This document shows, piece by piece, positions 6,169 through 7,785 of a stretch of 7,785 nt of DNA (its first letter is position 1; each line of letters opens with the position of its first letter). The notes below the pieces were generated by a model that saw only the letters and a program-made list of their open reading frames with translations, was not told the DNA's origin and searched no databases. The position numbers and the translations under genes were made by a program. This stretch comes from an uncultured Chloroflexota bacterium (GTDB lineage Bacteria > Chloroflexota > Dehalococcoidia > Lucifugimonadales > CAJWER01), in assembly GCA_913030785.1 (NCBI GenBank), contig CAJWER010000136.1, positions 1 through 7,785 on the forward strand. Direction: 5' to 3'.

Positions 6169-7029
6169 ATGACAATCGAATCAGCGATAGCCGATGTACA
6201 GGCCAACGTAGGAGTATCTGCCAGACACCTGATGACCGACGAGGAGATCCGCCACCAGGCGGACGATCTGTACTTCACGGCAAGTACCTTGAAAGTGCCA
6301 CTTCTGGTCGAGCTGTACCGTCAGGTCGACGGCGGAACGGTGAACCCGAATTCCCGCGTCGAGCTGACCGACCGGCTGCGTGCCCCTGGCAGCGGCGTTC
6401 TGAAAGAGATGGCGAACGGCCTGAGCCCGGCTGTACACGATTTGGCAGTGCTCATGATCATCATCAGCGACAACACGGCCACGGACCTCTTATACGACCT
6501 GGTTGGGCGCAACAACCTCAAGCAGACTATGCGGGACCTGGGCCTTACCAGCACCAGCATCCCGATGTCGTGCCGCGAGCTTCTGTATAGCATGTACGGC
6601 ATCGATACAGACGACATTGCGGAGGCGAACCAACAGGTCATGGACCGGCTAGCCATGTCAATTGTCATAGAGGGTTCCGACGGCCTGTCGCTGGAGCACT
6701 CCGATGTATCGTCGCCGTCCGATATGGTCCGGCTGCTGGACATGATCTATCGCGGCGACATCCTTTCGGCCTCATCGAGAGAGGCCGTGTTGGACATCCT
6801 TGATCGCCAGCAACTCGGCACCATCATCCCCCACTACCTGCCGCCAGGCACGAAGACCGGACACAAGACAGGCGGTGTCACGGGAGTGCGCTGCGACGTG
6901 GGAATCGTGTACGCGCCGTCGGGGCCCTACGCCATTGCGATCATGTCCCGGGAGGTTACGGCCGGCAAGGAGATAGACAGGCAGCTCGCCAGAGTTTCCC
7001 AGGCCGTGTACGAGCACTTCGAAGGGTAA
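6169..7029 (+). CDS. Class A beta-lactamase-like serine hydrolase
   Basis: This 286-residue protein of the penicillin-binding-protein/beta-lactamase fold resembles the broad beta-lactamase-related (Beta-lactamase2) group. The frame is open upstream to GTG 6037, but the GAGG ribosome-binding site and the conserved region point to ATG 6169. Catalytic motifs are Ser39-x-x-Lys42 in TASTLKVP, Ser100-Asp-Asn in IIISDNTATD and Lys233-Thr-Gly in GHKTGGVTG. SxxK to SDN spacing (61 residues) is close to class A (60), but SDN to KTG spacing is 133 residues, about 29 more than S130 to K234 in class A. No clear ExxLN omega-loop is seen. Glu137 in RELLYS falls at about the right distance and is the only candidate general base. 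No signal peptide is present, so it may be a cytoplasmic peptidase or esterase and not a resistance enzyme. It is transcribed divergently from the acylase. Confidence 0.9.
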   Translation: MTIESAIADVQANVGVSARHLMTDEEIRHQADDLYFTASTLKVPLLVELYRQVDGGTVNPNSRVELTDRLRAPGSGVLKEMANGLSPAVHDLAVLMIIISDNTATDLLYDLVGRNNLKQTMRDLGLTSTSIPMSCRELLYSMYGIDTDDIAEANQQVMDRLAMSIVIEGSDGLSLEHSDVSSPSDMVRLLDMIYRGDILSASSREAVLDILDRQQLGTIIPHYLPPGTKTGHKTGGVTGVRCDVGIVYAPSGPYAIAIMSREVTAGKEIDRQLARVSQAVYEHFEG

Positions 7030-7090
7030 GGGCGGGTCCGTGACAGCCTCAGGATCAGCGGTTCTGGAGGGGGTGTGCAAAGGGCCTAGC

Positions 7091-7125
7091 CCCGGCGCCT
7101 GTCCTGAGCTTGCCGAAGGGCCGGG
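7091..7125. repeat. Repeat-like hairpin in the convergent spacer
   Basis: CCCGGC (7091-7096) and GCCGGG (7120-7125) form a perfect 6-bp stem around 23 bases that contain TGTCCTGAGCTTGCCGAAGG. The inner wording resembles dispersed extragenic repeats of the GTCCTGAGC...CGAAGG kind found in many bacterial genomes. Other copies cannot be checked here. Confidence 0.5.
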
Positions 7126-7128
7126 AAC

Positions 7129-7171
7129 CTGAGAGTGTCCCTCAGAATTACCATCAATTTTTTTCTTTTTT
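7129..7171 (+). terminator. Possible weak terminator after the beta-lactamase-like gene
   Basis: A 5-bp stem CTGAG (7129-7133)/CTCAG (7141-7145) precedes a T-rich run (7 T, C, 6 T at 7158-7171) by 12 bases. The stem is short and the T-run too distant for a convincing intrinsic terminator, so this is a low-confidence call. The rest of 7030-7226 holds no gene that I can see. Confidence 0.25.
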
Positions 7172-7226
7172 CCAGATGGTTGCAGCCCGCCAATGGGCCT
7201 CGCCAGCGATCCACACATTAACCAAG

Positions 7227-7785
7227 CTACAGGCCGAACTCAAGCCGCATCCAGAGGTAGCGGGGCAGTCCCCTCTCCTTCATCTTGAGCTGAGTGGCCG
7301 GCCTGTCGTAGGCCACGCGGTGGAACGACACCGACATGCGGTCGCTATCGTAGATAGCATAGGCGGCCCGGGGATCGGAGTCTCGAGGCTGGCCTACCGC
7401 GCCAGGATTGATAATCAGCCGCCCATTCCCCAGCTCAACAGAGCTGTCTGCCGACGGCTGTGGAAGGCTAACATCGTCGCCCTCTTCGCTCCATATCTGA
7501 GGGCGGTGTGAGTGGCCCACCAGACAGCTTCGCGTCTCCAGCAACTTGAAGCTGGCCTTCGCAGCCTCAGGCGTATCGACGTACTCCCGCCAGAAGGCTC
7601 CCGGGCACTCCCGTGGACTATTGTGAATTGGCCCACCTGCAGCTTCTGAGAGAGTTCCCTCAGATAGTTGTAGTGCGAGAAATCGAGCTGGGAGATCGTC
7701 CACCATATCGCAGCGGAAGCGTCCTCATTGAAATCCTCAGGCGTGATAACGCCGCAGGCCGCCAGGTCGTGATTGCCAGCCACTG
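7227..7785 (-). pseudogene. Metallophosphoesterase, frameshifted and cut by the right edge
   Basis: Two overlapping minus-strand frames together spell one calcineurin-like phosphoesterase (Metallophos_2 type). The upstream frame (7785 to about 7598) carries VAGNHDLAACG and FTIVHGSAREP. The downstream frame (7595 to TAG 7229-7227) continues FWREYVDTPEAA, then VGHSHRPQIW and INPGAVGQPRDSDPRAAYAIYD. GNHD, VHGS, GHSH and NPGxVGQPRD are the expected metal-binding and active-site blocks in the usual order. One base is missing near 7596: adding one after GAG-CC gives VHGSAREPFWREYV, the normal family wording. About 185 residues are visible, and roughly 55-60 N-terminal residues with the DxH block should lie beyond the edge. 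It converges on the beta-lactamase-like gene. Downstream motifs are intact, so the break is recent or a sequencing error. Natural substrates of this family vary and are not predictable here. Confidence 0.85.

Noticed and set aside
6072..6590. A 172-codon plus-strand frame overlapping the beta-lactamase-like gene
   Set aside because: It is in a different frame from the SxxK/SDN/KTG protein, with an Arg/Gly/Pro-rich composition typical of frame shadows.
7596..7706. A separate small gene starting at ATG 7706
   Set aside because: This stretch is out of frame with the metallophosphoesterase homology, which runs in the other frame until about 7598. Only the part after 7595 matches the family.

Overview
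This window reads as ordinary chromosomal DNA of a GC-rich bacterium with standard Shine-Dalgarno sites, ATG and TTG starts and sigma70-like promoters. The release factor 2 sequence and the style of the extragenic repeats suggest Chloroflexota (Dehalococcoidia or SAR202-like). That placement comes from recognition alone and is tentative. I see no tRNA, rRNA, CRISPR array, transposase or phage gene.

Layout, left to right. (1) At 1-221 on the minus strand is the N-terminal part of a lipoprotein with a low-complexity linker, cut by the window edge. (2) At 291-1404 minus is prfB, release factor 2, interrupted by an in-frame UGA at the classic CUU-UGA-C programmed +1 frameshift site. The gene has its own extended -10 promoter and a leader hairpin. 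(3) At 1586-3448 minus is a CocE/NonD (peptidase S15-type) serine hydrolase, which starts at a TTG behind a GGAGG. (4) At 3460-3710 is a nested inverted-repeat element between two genes. (5) At 3689-6025 minus is a complete penicillin-acylase-family (S45, Ntn) amidohydrolase. (6) At 6026-6168 is a compact divergent promoter region with a perfect 7-bp dyad. (7) At 6169-7029 plus is a class A beta-lactamase-like serine hydrolase (SxxK, SDN, KTG). (8) At 7030-7226 is a convergent spacer holding a second repeat-like hairpin and a T-rich tract. (9) At 7227-7785 minus is a metallophosphoesterase broken by a one-base frameshift and cut by the right edge.

The acylase, the CocE-type hydrolase and the beta-lactamase-like protein form a neighbourhood of three serine or N-terminal-serine hydrolases. 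All three families include members that act on acylated amino compounds or beta-lactam-like amides and esters. None of the three shows a signal peptide, so an intracellular amide or ester catabolic role is more plausible than secreted antibiotic resistance. This link is inference from family knowledge and adjacency. The clearest biology in the window is the autoregulatory frameshift in prfB. The less explained parts are the divergent operator-like region, the nested repeat, and the unusual spacing of motifs in the beta-lactamase-like protein.
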